The notes below the pieces were generated by a model that had not been told where the DNA came from, did not search any database, and saw nothing but the letters and a program-made list of their open reading frames with translations. Positions 21,522-27,899 of a stretch of 31,601 bases of DNA are shown one piece after another. Numbering within the stretch: the first letter of the stretch is position 1; every line of letters begins with the position of its first letter. The DNA comes from DASRUP01 sp036397395. GTDB lineage: Bacteria > Patescibacteriota > Minisyncoccia > Minisyncoccales > UBA10102. A program made the position numbers and the translations under genes. The stretch is from NCBI GenBank assembly GCA_036397395.1, contig DASWIZ010000038.1:1-31601 (forward strand). The letters run 5' to 3'.

Positions 21522-21914
21522 ATGGTTGCCTATCTTTTGGATACCTCGGTTATTATTGACTATTTGCGGGGAAAACAGGAAACAGTGAACTTTGTCAGAG
21601 ATGTATTTCAAGGCGGCGCGGTTTTGGGATGTTGCGCGGTGAATATTGCGGAAGTATACGCTGGAATGATTGAAAAAGAACGAAACGCAACAGAAAAATT
21701 TCTTGAAAGCCTTGAGTATTATCCTATAGAAAGAGGGGTTGCCAAAAAAGCGGGGGAATACAAAAAAGAATATAGGGATAAAGGAACTACTTTAGCTACC
21801 ACAGACGTGCTAATTGCCGCGGTTGCGCTCGCTTACGAACTCATTCTCGTTACCGGAAATACAAAAGACTACCCAATGGCAGAGCTCAAAATGGTTGCCC
21901 ATAAAGCCCCATGA
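21522..21914 (+). CDS. vapC: VapC PIN-domain ribonuclease toxin
   Basis: A complete 130-residue PIN protein. The acidic catalytic residues are visible: Asp7 in YLLDTSVIIDYLRG, Glu43 in NIAEVYAGM, Asp94 in TTDVLIAAVALAY, and a late acidic/Asn element in LVTGNTKDYPM. VapC toxins cleave RNA, often tRNA or rRNA, and stop growth until neutralised by VapB. It follows vapB by 5 nt. Unlike the copy at 11627, it is intact. Confidence 0.9.
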   Translation: MVAYLLDTSVIIDYLRGKQETVNFVRDVFQGGAVLGCCAVNIAEVYAGMIEKERNATEKFLESLEYYPIERGVAKKAGEYKKEYRDKGTTLATTDVLIAAVALAYELILVTGNTKDYPMAELKMVAHKAP

Positions 21915-21936
21915 TACTATTCGTGCTGTGGACCCG

Positions 21937-21978
21937 GGCGGCGTTTGAGAAAACCAGAGAAAGCGCGTGGCGAGGTTT
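21937..21978 (+). repeat. 42-bp repeat, copy 2, between the two vapBC modules
   Basis: Second copy of the 21139-21180 element (38/42 identical). It follows the first vapC by 22 bp and precedes the promoter of the second vapBC. Here the outer arms no longer pair well. Confidence 0.85.
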
Positions 21979-21984
21979 AAAGGG

Positions 21985-22013
21985 TTGACAGCTGTATATG
22001 GCTGGCGTATAAT
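21985..22013 (+). promoter_or_regulatory. Promoter of the second vapBC module, leaderless
   Basis: TTGACA (21985-21990), a 17-nt spacer and a perfect TATAAT (22008-22013), then 6 nt to the ATG at 22020. Confidence 0.9.
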
Positions 22014-22019
22014 TCAGCT

Positions 22020-22262
22020 ATGATTCGTACACAAATTTACATTCCAAAATACACTCACGATCGTCTTGTACAGCTTGCTCGAGCAAGAAAAGAAGCATTG
22101 GCAAAAATTGTGCGAGAATTTATTGAGGCGGGAATCGAAAAAAGTCCGTTGGATCAATCTGGCAAAACTAATCTTCAGGAACTTATACGTCTTAACTTCC
22201 GGGGCGGACCAAAAGATTTGTCCACAAACCTGAATCGGTATTTGTATGGCGGACGTCAATGA
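22020..22262 (+). CDS. vapB: RHH-type VapB antitoxin
   Basis: An 80-residue protein. MIRTQIYIPKYTHDRLVQLA, then EALAKIVREFIEAGI, is a clear ribbon-helix-helix pattern (strand, helix, turn, helix) as in CopG/Arc-type antitoxins. The second half (GKTNLQELIRLNFRGGPKDL) would contact the toxin. Its 3' end overlaps the PIN gene by 17 nt in another frame. The mRNA is predicted to be leaderless (promoter 21985-22013). Confidence 0.8.
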   Translation: MIRTQIYIPKYTHDRLVQLARARKEALAKIVREFIEAGIEKSPLDQSGKTNLQELIRLNFRGGPKDLSTNLNRYLYGGRQ

Positions 22263-22713
22263 CGGGGAGGGTCTTATATCCACTGTTTTCGTGGATTCTG
22301 ACGCATTTGTAGCTTTTGTAAAGGGAGACGATTCGAACCATGCTCGCGCTGTCAAAATATTCGAGAAACTCAAAACGCAGCACGTGAAATTTCTTACATC
22401 GAACTACGTGTTTGCAGAAACAGTTACGGTTATCAGCCAACAGGTGGGACGAGAGCAAGCCTTTTCGTTTATACGGGCAGTTAAGAACATTGAAGCTCCG
22501 TTTCCATACAGATGGGTTGATAGTGATATTGAAGAGCTTGCGCTTGAAATTTTTGGTAGTCAAACATCGAAAAACGTAAGTTTCGTTGATTGCACAAACA
22601 TTGCAATCATTCGAAAAGACGCTCTCGATGCTATTTTTAGTTTTGATGCTGTGTATCGCAAAAATGGCATTCGATATGGCGAAGAATTGGTTGCACACAA
22701 GTTAGGGAATTGA
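22246..22713 (+). CDS. vapC: VapC-like PIN-domain toxin
   Basis: A 155-residue protein. VFVDSDAFVAFVKGDDSNHA carries the first catalytic Asp, SNYVFAETVTVISQQ the Glu, and SFVDCTNIAIIRKDALDAIF with SFDAVYRK the last acidic residues of the PIN fold. The order and spacing are complete. It overlaps the RHH antitoxin gene by 17 nt, the usual coupling. About 11 N-terminal residues before STVFVDSD may be an extension; an internal start is possible but lacks a better signal. Confidence 0.8.
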   Translation: MADVNDGEGLISTVFVDSDAFVAFVKGDDSNHARAVKIFEKLKTQHVKFLTSNYVFAETVTVISQQVGREQAFSFIRAVKNIEAPFPYRWVDSDIEELALEIFGSQTSKNVSFVDCTNIAIIRKDALDAIFSFDAVYRKNGIRYGEELVAHKLGN

Positions 22714-22719
22714 TACAAT
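22691..22719 (+). promoter_or_regulatory. Promoter of the N-terminal pilin gene, leaderless
   Basis: TTGCAC (22691-22696), a 17-nt spacer, TACAAT (22714-22719), then 6 nt to ATG at 22726. It lies over the end of the preceding vapC gene. Confidence 0.7.
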
Positions 22720-22725
22720 ATAGTA

Positions 22726-24066
22726 ATGATAAAAAAGATTTTGTTTGTTTTTGTACTACTCGCCGTTGTTGCCCCGATTTTCGCATTCGCCCAAATCAAC
22801 CTGAACCTGGATTACCCCACGTTCGGCGGCGTAGACCTGAACACCAACCAGAACCTAAACACCGTTGTCGCCTGGCTGTACTATTTCTTTGTGGGCATCG
22901 CCGGCCTTGCAGCTTTTGTCATGATCGTGTGGGGAGGCATACAGTGGTTAACCTCGGGAGCCATCCCATCCCAAGCTTCTGAAGCCCGCGACAAACTGCG
23001 AGCCGCCATACTGGGACTTCTTCTTGTTTTAGCCTCGTTCCTTATCATACAGGTCATAAACCCCCAGCTTACCCTGTTAAACCAGCCCGGCCTAACCCAG
23101 TTCTTTGGCACAAACCCAACCCTTGACCTCCCAAGCTCCGGCGGCGGAGGATTTAGCGGCCCTGCCGGAGTAACAGCTCCTGGCATATACCTCTGTAGAG
23201 ATATTAACTGTACTTGCACAAATCCGGGCAACTGTGAAGAAGCAGTAGACTTTAACAACCCCATAAATCCTGGAGGGAACGACTATGTATACATTGACCC
23301 CGCAGCATTTCCTGGCGGAGCAATCTTTGACCTTGATAATTCAGCTCCTATATTAAACTGGGGAGATGAAGTAAGCGCTATTGGTATTATCGGCAACTCG
23401 GCGGTTCGCGCGAACAGAGACCAAAACTTTACAGCCATGGGTATTTGTTTTAACGGCGGAGTCGCAGATCTTAAAAAGTATCTTATGCAGGAAGATGTCT
23501 TTTTTATGGATGATGACTGGAATGACGCAATACACAGTATAGCTTTTTTCCCTCTGGGAACTCCAAATGGATGTCAAGACCCTAATCTTACCTTAGATAA
23601 GGATGCTCCGACTCCAGGAGTATCACACTTTCGACCCCAGCCAGCAGTATACCTTATCAATAAAACAGGATACGGAACAAGTGGTAATCCGCATTGGACT
23701 CCAGTTAATTACTACTGGCCAAACAGTACGGCTGATAGATTCAACCCTACACATAATAGTATTGACTGGCCGTCCCAATACAACTCTGTCGAACTTTCTG
23801 TATGGATAACCAGTGCTTCTGTCTGCGGTTCTGCAGGAAACGAAACATGTGCGGTAAAGTTCTATGAAGACACCGACATTATTACATCAGACACGGCTCC
23901 CGACTCTACTCACCAGACTATTTGTTTTAACCAATCAATGCCAGATCTTCTATTGTATACACTCCCACCCGCCCCAGACCTTCACCAGTCAGGGGTTGTA
24001 AAACAAGTTCGAGCCATACCGGCTTCTCAATGCCCACCCGCTATACACGCCCAAGTACAAGGCTAA
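22726..24066 (+). CDS. VirB2/T4SS-pilin-like protein with long extracellular C-terminal region
   Basis: A 446-residue protein. Residues 1-22 form a signal peptide (ending FAFA). Two membrane helices (about 46-74 and 91-113; WLYYFFVGIAGLAAFVMIVW, AAILGLLLVLASFLIIQVIN) match the TrbC/VirB2-like T4SS pilin domain of CPR bacteria, which is normally only about 100 residues long. About 320 further residues are predicted extracellular, with paired cysteines (YLCRDINCTCTNPGNCEE). Two repeats have a pattern like CFNGGVADL followed by WNDAIHSIAFF, and FYEDTDI with CFNQSMPDL; this resembles beta/gamma-crystallin or I36-type folds, tentatively. The product may be a decorated pilus subunit or surface protein. 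Its mRNA is predicted to be leaderless. Confidence 0.8.
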   Translation: MIKKILFVFVLLAVVAPIFAFAQINLNLDYPTFGGVDLNTNQNLNTVVAWLYYFFVGIAGLAAFVMIVWGGIQWLTSGAIPSQASEARDKLRAAILGLLLVLASFLIIQVINPQLTLLNQPGLTQFFGTNPTLDLPSSGGGGFSGPAGVTAPGIYLCRDINCTCTNPGNCEEAVDFNNPINPGGNDYVYIDPAAFPGGAIFDLDNSAPILNWGDEVSAIGIIGNSAVRANRDQNFTAMGICFNGGVADLKKYLMQEDVFFMDDDWNDAIHSIAFFPLGTPNGCQDPNLTLDKDAPTPGVSHFRPQPAVYLINKTGYGTSGNPHWTPVNYYWPNSTADRFNPTHNSIDWPSQYNSVELSVWITSASVCGSAGNETCAVKFYEDTDIITSDTAPDSTHQTICFNQSMPDLLLYTLPPAPDLHQSGVVKQVRAIPASQCPPAIHAQVQG

Positions 24067-24166
24067 CCCCTTACCTTAATGACAACACGGCGGGCGGGGT
24101 TCTTCGTCCACGCTTTCTAAAACCAGGGAGGTGGAATTTTGGTTGGTTTTGTGGTATGGTTGGGTA

Positions 24167-24628
24167 ATGCAAGAGATTATCCAGAAAAACCAAAAAGAAT
24201 TGCAGGAAATCTTCCAAAGGGGAGGGGTGGTTTTGGCATACCTGTTCGGCTCGCAAGTTCGCGGCACAACCCATCATTTCTCTGATATTGATATTGGCTT
24301 GTTGCTCGACAAGGATATCTCCAAGGACGCATATTTTGACAAAACCTTGGAGCTTGGGGGCAAGCTTGAGCATATCTTTGGCACCGAACATGTTGACGTG
24401 GCGGTCTTGAACCAGGCAAAACCTTTCTTGCGCTATCAAGTTATTTTTGGCGGCAAGCTTTTGTTTGAGAAAAATGCGGCTATAAGAATATTTTATGAAA
24501 ACAACGTAATGAAAGAATACCAAGATACCAAACATATTCTTCAGTTCTCGCTCAACGCCATGAAAGAAAGAATAAAGAGGGGTTCCTTTGGCATTAATCC
24601 GCGATCTGCTTATGGCCCCAGAAGTTAA
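24167..24628 (+). CDS. MntA-like nucleotidyltransferase (MNT domain, antitoxin type)
   Basis: From ATG 24167 the product has 153 residues. The motif YLFGSQVRGTTHHFSDIDIG contains G-S-x-x-R-G and D-x-D of the minimal nucleotidyltransferase family, and a later Asp in HVDVAVLNQA is the third metal ligand. MNT proteins are the antitoxins of HEPN/MNT systems and inactivate HEPN ribonucleases by AMPylating them. The expected HEPN gene is reduced to a remnant (24588-24725). The start is chosen because TATGGT (24155-24160) ends 6 nt before it, the near-leaderless spacing seen throughout; an upstream in-frame start at 24131 would precede the -10. Confidence 0.8.
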   Translation: MQEIIQKNQKELQEIFQRGGVVLAYLFGSQVRGTTHHFSDIDIGLLLDKDISKDAYFDKTLELGGKLEHIFGTEHVDVAVLNQAKPFLRYQVIFGGKLLFEKNAAIRIFYENNVMKEYQDTKHILQFSLNAMKERIKRGSFGINPRSAYGPRS

Positions 24629-24725
24629 ATCTTCCATAATTTCCAAACTGCGCCAGCCATTTTTCGGGAGTTCGCGGGCGCGTTTAATGAGTTTCTCGAA
24701 AAAACCGACTAAACTTTCAGTTTAA
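24588..24725 (+). pseudogene. HEPN toxin remnant downstream of MNT
   Basis: Overlapping the end of the MNT gene, a TTG start with AGAGGGG nearby opens a 45-residue frame beginning ALIRDLLMAPEVKS. This is very similar, from memory, to the first residues of HEPN-domain (DUF86-type) partners. After about 14 residues the similarity ends, and the rest (SSIISKLRQPFFGSSRARLM) is not HEPN-like; a normal HEPN protein has about 130-140 residues and an R-x4-6-H motif, which is absent. The toxin therefore seems to have been deleted. Confidence 0.55.
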
Positions 24726-24760
24726 TCACCACGCGGGGATAGAGCATCTAGCCTGGCAGG

Positions 24761-24789
24761 TTGACAAGAAATGGGGGTTGTGATACATT
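24761..24789 (+). promoter_or_regulatory. Promoter upstream of nusA
   Basis: TTGACA (24761-24766), a 17-nt G-rich spacer ending GGTTGTGA, TACATT (24784-24789). A leader of about 145 nt, filled by the repeat at 24836-24936, follows before the nusA ATG. Confidence 0.75.
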
Positions 24790-24835
24790 TGACGTATTGA
24801 ATGAGATGTCCGCGACGCGGGCATTTATTTGTAAA

Positions 24836-24936
24836 AGCACGAAGCACGAAATCCGAAGCACGAAACAAGTTTTGAATTTATATATATTTTGGTATTTGAA
24901 TTTGTTTCGAATTTCGATATTCGTATTTCGAATTTA
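24836..24936. repeat. ACGAA/CGAAAT-type repeat element in the nusA leader
   Basis: Short units (GCACGAA, ATCCGAAGCACGAA, CGAATTTCG, TTCGTATTTCGAAT) fill this AT-rich stretch. CGAAACAA (about 24861-24868) can pair with TTGTTTCG (24903-24910) around a TTGAATT / TTTGAATT centre. It resembles the inverted-repeat ends of the GxxExxY cassette (13607-14086) in composition but carries no gene, so it may be an empty or decayed element. It would be transcribed as part of the nusA leader. Confidence 0.5.
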
Positions 24937-24941
24937 ATTAC

Positions 24942-26123
24942 ATGATTGATTTTAAAAATTTCGGCGTATTGTTAGACAGTATTGCGGAGGAAAAAGGGCT
25001 TTCCAAGGAAAAAGTGCTGGAAACGGTGGAACAAGCCCTGGCCGCGGCCTACAAAAAAGAATTTGGCAAACGAGGCCAAAACATTAAAGCATCCTTGGAT
25101 TTGGCAACAGGGAATGTTGAGTTTTGGCAAATAAAACAGGTGGTGGACGAAAGCATGATTTATTCAGAGGAAGAACTGGAAGCAATGAAAGCAAAAGAAG
25201 GCGAGATCGAAGAAGAACCCGCCCTAGAGGAGGCTGAAGAAGGCAAGAAAATCCGCTTTAACCCGGAACGGCATATTATGGCAGAAGACGCGAAAAAAGA
25301 GCAAAAAAACGCCAAAGTGGGGGAAGAAGTTGAACTAAAATTGGATTCAAAAACCGACTACGGAAGAATTGCCGCCCAAACCGCAAAACAGGTTATACTG
25401 CAAAAAATTCGGGAAGCGGAACGAGAGTCTATTTTAGACGAATTTGAATCGAAAGAAGGCGAGCTGGTTTCCGGCGTGGTACAGCGCGTGGAGGGGCGCA
25501 TGGTGTTTGTCGACTTGGGCAAAACGCTTGGGTTGTTGTTGCAGGAAGAACAGGTGCCGGGGGAGTTTTACCGGATTGGGCAGCGCCTGAAGTTTTATGT
25601 ACTGAAAGTAGAGGATTCTCCCAAAGGGCCCTCGGTATTTCTTTCCCGGGCATACCCCAAATTTATTTCAAAGTTATTTGAACTTGAGGTTCCCGAAACT
25701 GCCGCGGGAACAGTAGAAATAAAAGGAATAACCAGGGAACCGGGTTCCCGGACAAAGATAGCGGTAACCTCAAGCGCGGACGGGGTGGATCCGGTAGGAT
25801 CTATGGTTGGCCAGCGCGGCACCAGGGTATCGGCGGTCATTAACGAACTGGGAGGGGAAAAAATTGACATTATTGAATGGGCCCAGGATCCGGAAGTGTA
25901 TATTGCAAACGCATTGTCTCCCGCAAAGGTTTTACAAGTCGAAATTGAGGAAAAAAATAAGGCGCAAGCGATAGTTGCAGAAGACCAGCTGTCTTTGGCA
26001 ATTGGACGGGACGGCCAAAACGTCAGGCTGGCCGCAAAGCTTACGGGCTGGAAAATTGACGTGCGAACTCCCGAAGGAAACGTGCAGAAAACCGGAGAAC
26101 CGGAAACAGAGTCTGAAGAATAA
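24942..26123 (+). CDS. nusA: Transcription termination/antitermination factor NusA
   Basis: A 393-residue protein with the full NusA core. The N-terminal RNA polymerase-binding domain (1-150) begins IDFKNFGVLLDSIAEEKGLS and contains an acidic insertion (about 80-105). An S1 domain follows (about 165-235; GELVSGVVQRVEGRMVFVDL). KH1 is at about 240-330 (DPVGSMVGQRGTRVSAVINE) and KH2 at about 335-385 (LSLAIGRDGQNVRLAAKLTG). The C-terminal acidic repeats of proteobacterial NusA are absent, as is normal outside that group. NusA modulates pausing and termination. The stop is followed after one base by the tig ATG, so the two form an operon. Confidence 0.95.
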   Translation: MIDFKNFGVLLDSIAEEKGLSKEKVLETVEQALAAAYKKEFGKRGQNIKASLDLATGNVEFWQIKQVVDESMIYSEEELEAMKAKEGEIEEEPALEEAEEGKKIRFNPERHIMAEDAKKEQKNAKVGEEVELKLDSKTDYGRIAAQTAKQVILQKIREAERESILDEFESKEGELVSGVVQRVEGRMVFVDLGKTLGLLLQEEQVPGEFYRIGQRLKFYVLKVEDSPKGPSVFLSRAYPKFISKLFELEVPETAAGTVEIKGITREPGSRTKIAVTSSADGVDPVGSMVGQRGTRVSAVINELGGEKIDIIEWAQDPEVYIANALSPAKVLQVEIEEKNKAQAIVAEDQLSLAIGRDGQNVRLAAKLTGWKIDVRTPEGNVQKTGEPETESEE

Positions 26124-26124
26124 T

Positions 26125-27141
26125 ATGAAAGTTGCAAAAAAACAATTGCCAAAGTCCCAGGTCCAGCTTGACGTTTCTTTAGAGCCGGCGGAGTTTGAAA
26201 AACACCGAACAGCGGCCACAGCCGTTTTGGCAAAAGATATGCGCATGGAAGGGTTTCGACCCGGACATGTCCCAATAGCTGTCGCGGAAAAGCAGTTAGG
26301 ACAAGGGGCTATTTTAGCCAAAGCAGCACGGCTGGCGATTGGTGAAGCCTATGCGGGTATTCTTGAAGAACAGCAGGTAGACGCAATAGGAGAACCGGAA
26401 GTGCATGTGCTAAAATTGGCTCCCGGAAACCCGTTGGAGTTTCAAATAAAAGTAGCGGTCCTTCCCTATATTGAACTTCCAGAATATAAAGAAATTGCCA
26501 AGGCAACAGAAAAAAGAAAGGTGGAGGTGCGGGAAAAAGAGGTGCAAGACGCGTTAGAATGGTTGAAAGAAAGCAGAAAAACCAAAGACGGGGTAACTCT
26601 TGAATTGGATGACGATTTTGCGAAAACCGTGGGAAATTTTACCGATGTGGCGAGCCTGAAAGAAAGCATCGCGGAAGGGTTGCGGCACGAAAAAGAGTTG
26701 CGGGAAAAAGAACGTTTCCGCCAGGAAATTTTGGAAAAAATAGCAGAACAGGCGCGCCTTGATATTCCCGATATGCTGGTTGAGCGGGAAAAACAGGTGT
26801 TATTGCAGAACGTAAAACAAGGAGTAGCCCAAACGATGGGTATTCCTTTTCAGCAGTATTTGACCCAGACTGGGAAAACCGAGACAGAACTGCTTGATTC
26901 TTTCGAGCAGGAAGCCGCAAAACGGGTAAAGCGCTTCCTGGTGTTACGGGAAGTGGCAAAAAAAGAAGGGATTACTCCAGGCGAAGAGGAGATTGAAGAG
27001 CACGCAAACGCCATTATACGCCATTACAAGGACGCCGGAAAAGCGGAGAAAGATATCGACCCCGTGCGGTTAAAAGAATATGCGGAAGGCGTTATTCGGC
27101 ACGAAAAAACCCTGCAATTCCTCGAAAGTCTTGCAGTATAA
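26125..27141 (+). CDS. tig: Trigger factor, PPIase domain missing
   Basis: From ATG 26125 the product has 338 residues; typical trigger factor has about 430-450. The N-terminal ribosome-binding domain (1-115) includes MRMEGFRPGHVPIAVAEKQ, the counterpart of the GFRxGKxP ribosome-docking loop. At about residue 130 (LPEYKEIAKATEKRKVEVRE) the sequence passes straight through FAKTVGNFTDVASLKESIAE to the helical C-terminal chaperone domain, with no FKBP-type domain between. The protein can still hold nascent chains, but prolyl isomerase activity is not expected. An ATG two bases after the nusA stop region gives the start; the longer frame from 25975 overlaps nusA and is rejected. Confidence 0.93.
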   Translation: MKVAKKQLPKSQVQLDVSLEPAEFEKHRTAATAVLAKDMRMEGFRPGHVPIAVAEKQLGQGAILAKAARLAIGEAYAGILEEQQVDAIGEPEVHVLKLAPGNPLEFQIKVAVLPYIELPEYKEIAKATEKRKVEVREKEVQDALEWLKESRKTKDGVTLELDDDFAKTVGNFTDVASLKESIAEGLRHEKELREKERFRQEILEKIAEQARLDIPDMLVEREKQVLLQNVKQGVAQTMGIPFQQYLTQTGKTETELLDSFEQEAAKRVKRFLVLREVAKKEGITPGEEEIEEHANAIIRHYKDAGKAEKDIDPVRLKEYAEGVIRHEKTLQFLESLAV

Positions 27142-27157
27142 TCCAAATTACACCACC

Positions 27158-27748
27158 ATGAATCTCATTCCTACTGTTATAGAAAAGTCACAATACGGAG
27201 AGCGCGCCTACGACATTTACTCCAGGCTTTTAAAAGAGCGCATTATTTTTTTGGGCAGCCCCATTAACGATATGGTGGCAAATTCGGTTATTGCCCAAAT
27301 GCTGTTTTTAGCTTCCAAAGACCCTAAAAAACCCATACAACTGTACTTAAATACTCCGGGCGGAATCGTTACGGGCGGCCTGGCTATTTACGACACCATG
27401 CGGTATGTAAAATGCCCTATTTCTACCGTATGCGTGGGTATGGCGGCTTCCATGGGCGCGGTACTGCTTGCTGCCGGCGAAAAGGGAAAGCGTTTTGCTT
27501 TGCCTAACTCCCAGATTATGCTGCATCAGCCTTTGGGAGGGGCGCAGGGCCAGGCCGTGGAAATTGAGATTACGGCCAAACAAATTGTAAAAATACGGGA
27601 GCGCCTGAACAACATATTGTCAAAACACACGGGCCAGTCGTTAGAAAAGGTGGAAAAAGATACGGACCGCGATTTTTACCTGGACGCCAAAGAAGCAAAA
27701 GAATACGGTATTATCGACAAAGTTATAGAGGAGAAAAGCGGGGCATAA
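27158..27748 (+). CDS. clpP: ATP-dependent Clp protease proteolytic subunit ClpP
   Basis: A 196-residue protein of normal ClpP length. The catalytic Ser is in GMAASMGAVLLAAG, the His in IMLHQPLGGAQGQ, and the Asp in the DTDRDFYLDAKEAKEYG segment. The N-terminal MNLIPTVIEKSQYGERAYDI and the LYLNTPGG strand are also standard. ClpP assembles into a tetradecameric chamber that degrades proteins fed by ClpX/ClpC. The gene follows tig by 16 nt in the same operon, the classical tig-clpP order, here without clpX. The start at 27158 is chosen over an upstream in-frame start (27080) that overlaps tig. Confidence 0.96.
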   Translation: MNLIPTVIEKSQYGERAYDIYSRLLKERIIFLGSPINDMVANSVIAQMLFLASKDPKKPIQLYLNTPGGIVTGGLAIYDTMRYVKCPISTVCVGMAASMGAVLLAAGEKGKRFALPNSQIMLHQPLGGAQGQAVEIEITAKQIVKIRERLNNILSKHTGQSLEKVEKDTDRDFYLDAKEAKEYGIIDKVIEEKSGA

Positions 27749-27757
27749 CCCGCTTTT
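27734..27757 (+). terminator. Terminator overlapping the clpP stop codon
   Basis: AAAAGCGGG (27734-27742) pairs with CCCGCTTTT (27749-27757). The clpP TAA (27746-27748) lies in the loop, so the stem also encodes the last residues of ClpP. Confidence 0.8.
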
Positions 27758-27766
27758 GGGTTTTGA

Positions 27767-27805
27767 CCCCGCACTTTTCACGCGCTAGGAAAGGTGCGGG
27801 GTTTT
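27767..27805 (+). terminator. Second terminator hairpin, fused to the rny promoter
   Basis: CCCCGCACTTTTC (27767-27779) pairs with GAAAGGTGCGGGG (27789-27801), followed by TTTT. The Ts are the first bases of the TTGACA -35 box of the rny promoter. Confidence 0.85.
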
Positions 27806-27832
27806 GACAAATGGGGGGAGTTTTGGTATGCT
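27804..27832 (+). promoter_or_regulatory. Promoter of rny
   Basis: TTGACA (27804-27809), a 17-nt spacer with a G-run and GTTTTGG, TATGCT (27827-27832). The leader to the ATG at 27900 is about 60 nt and has no obvious Shine-Dalgarno sequence. Confidence 0.75.
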
Positions 27833-27899
27833 GGCGGCAGAGAAATTTATTTTGACTTTTGGACACACACAATGGAAATCCAACTGATCAACCACATAT

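Noticed and set aside
21139..21978. The two 42-bp repeats as a CRISPR array
   Set aside because: Only two copies, about 800 bp apart, with genes between them and no spacer-repeat periodicity; no cas genes are present.
25975..26124. 50-residue N-terminal extension of trigger factor
   Set aside because: It overlaps the KH2 end of nusA in another frame; the ATG one base after the nusA stop gives a standard trigger factor start.
25595..26275. 226-residue minus-strand frame across nusA and tig
   Set aside because: It is a shadow of two well-conserved genes and has no recognisable motif.
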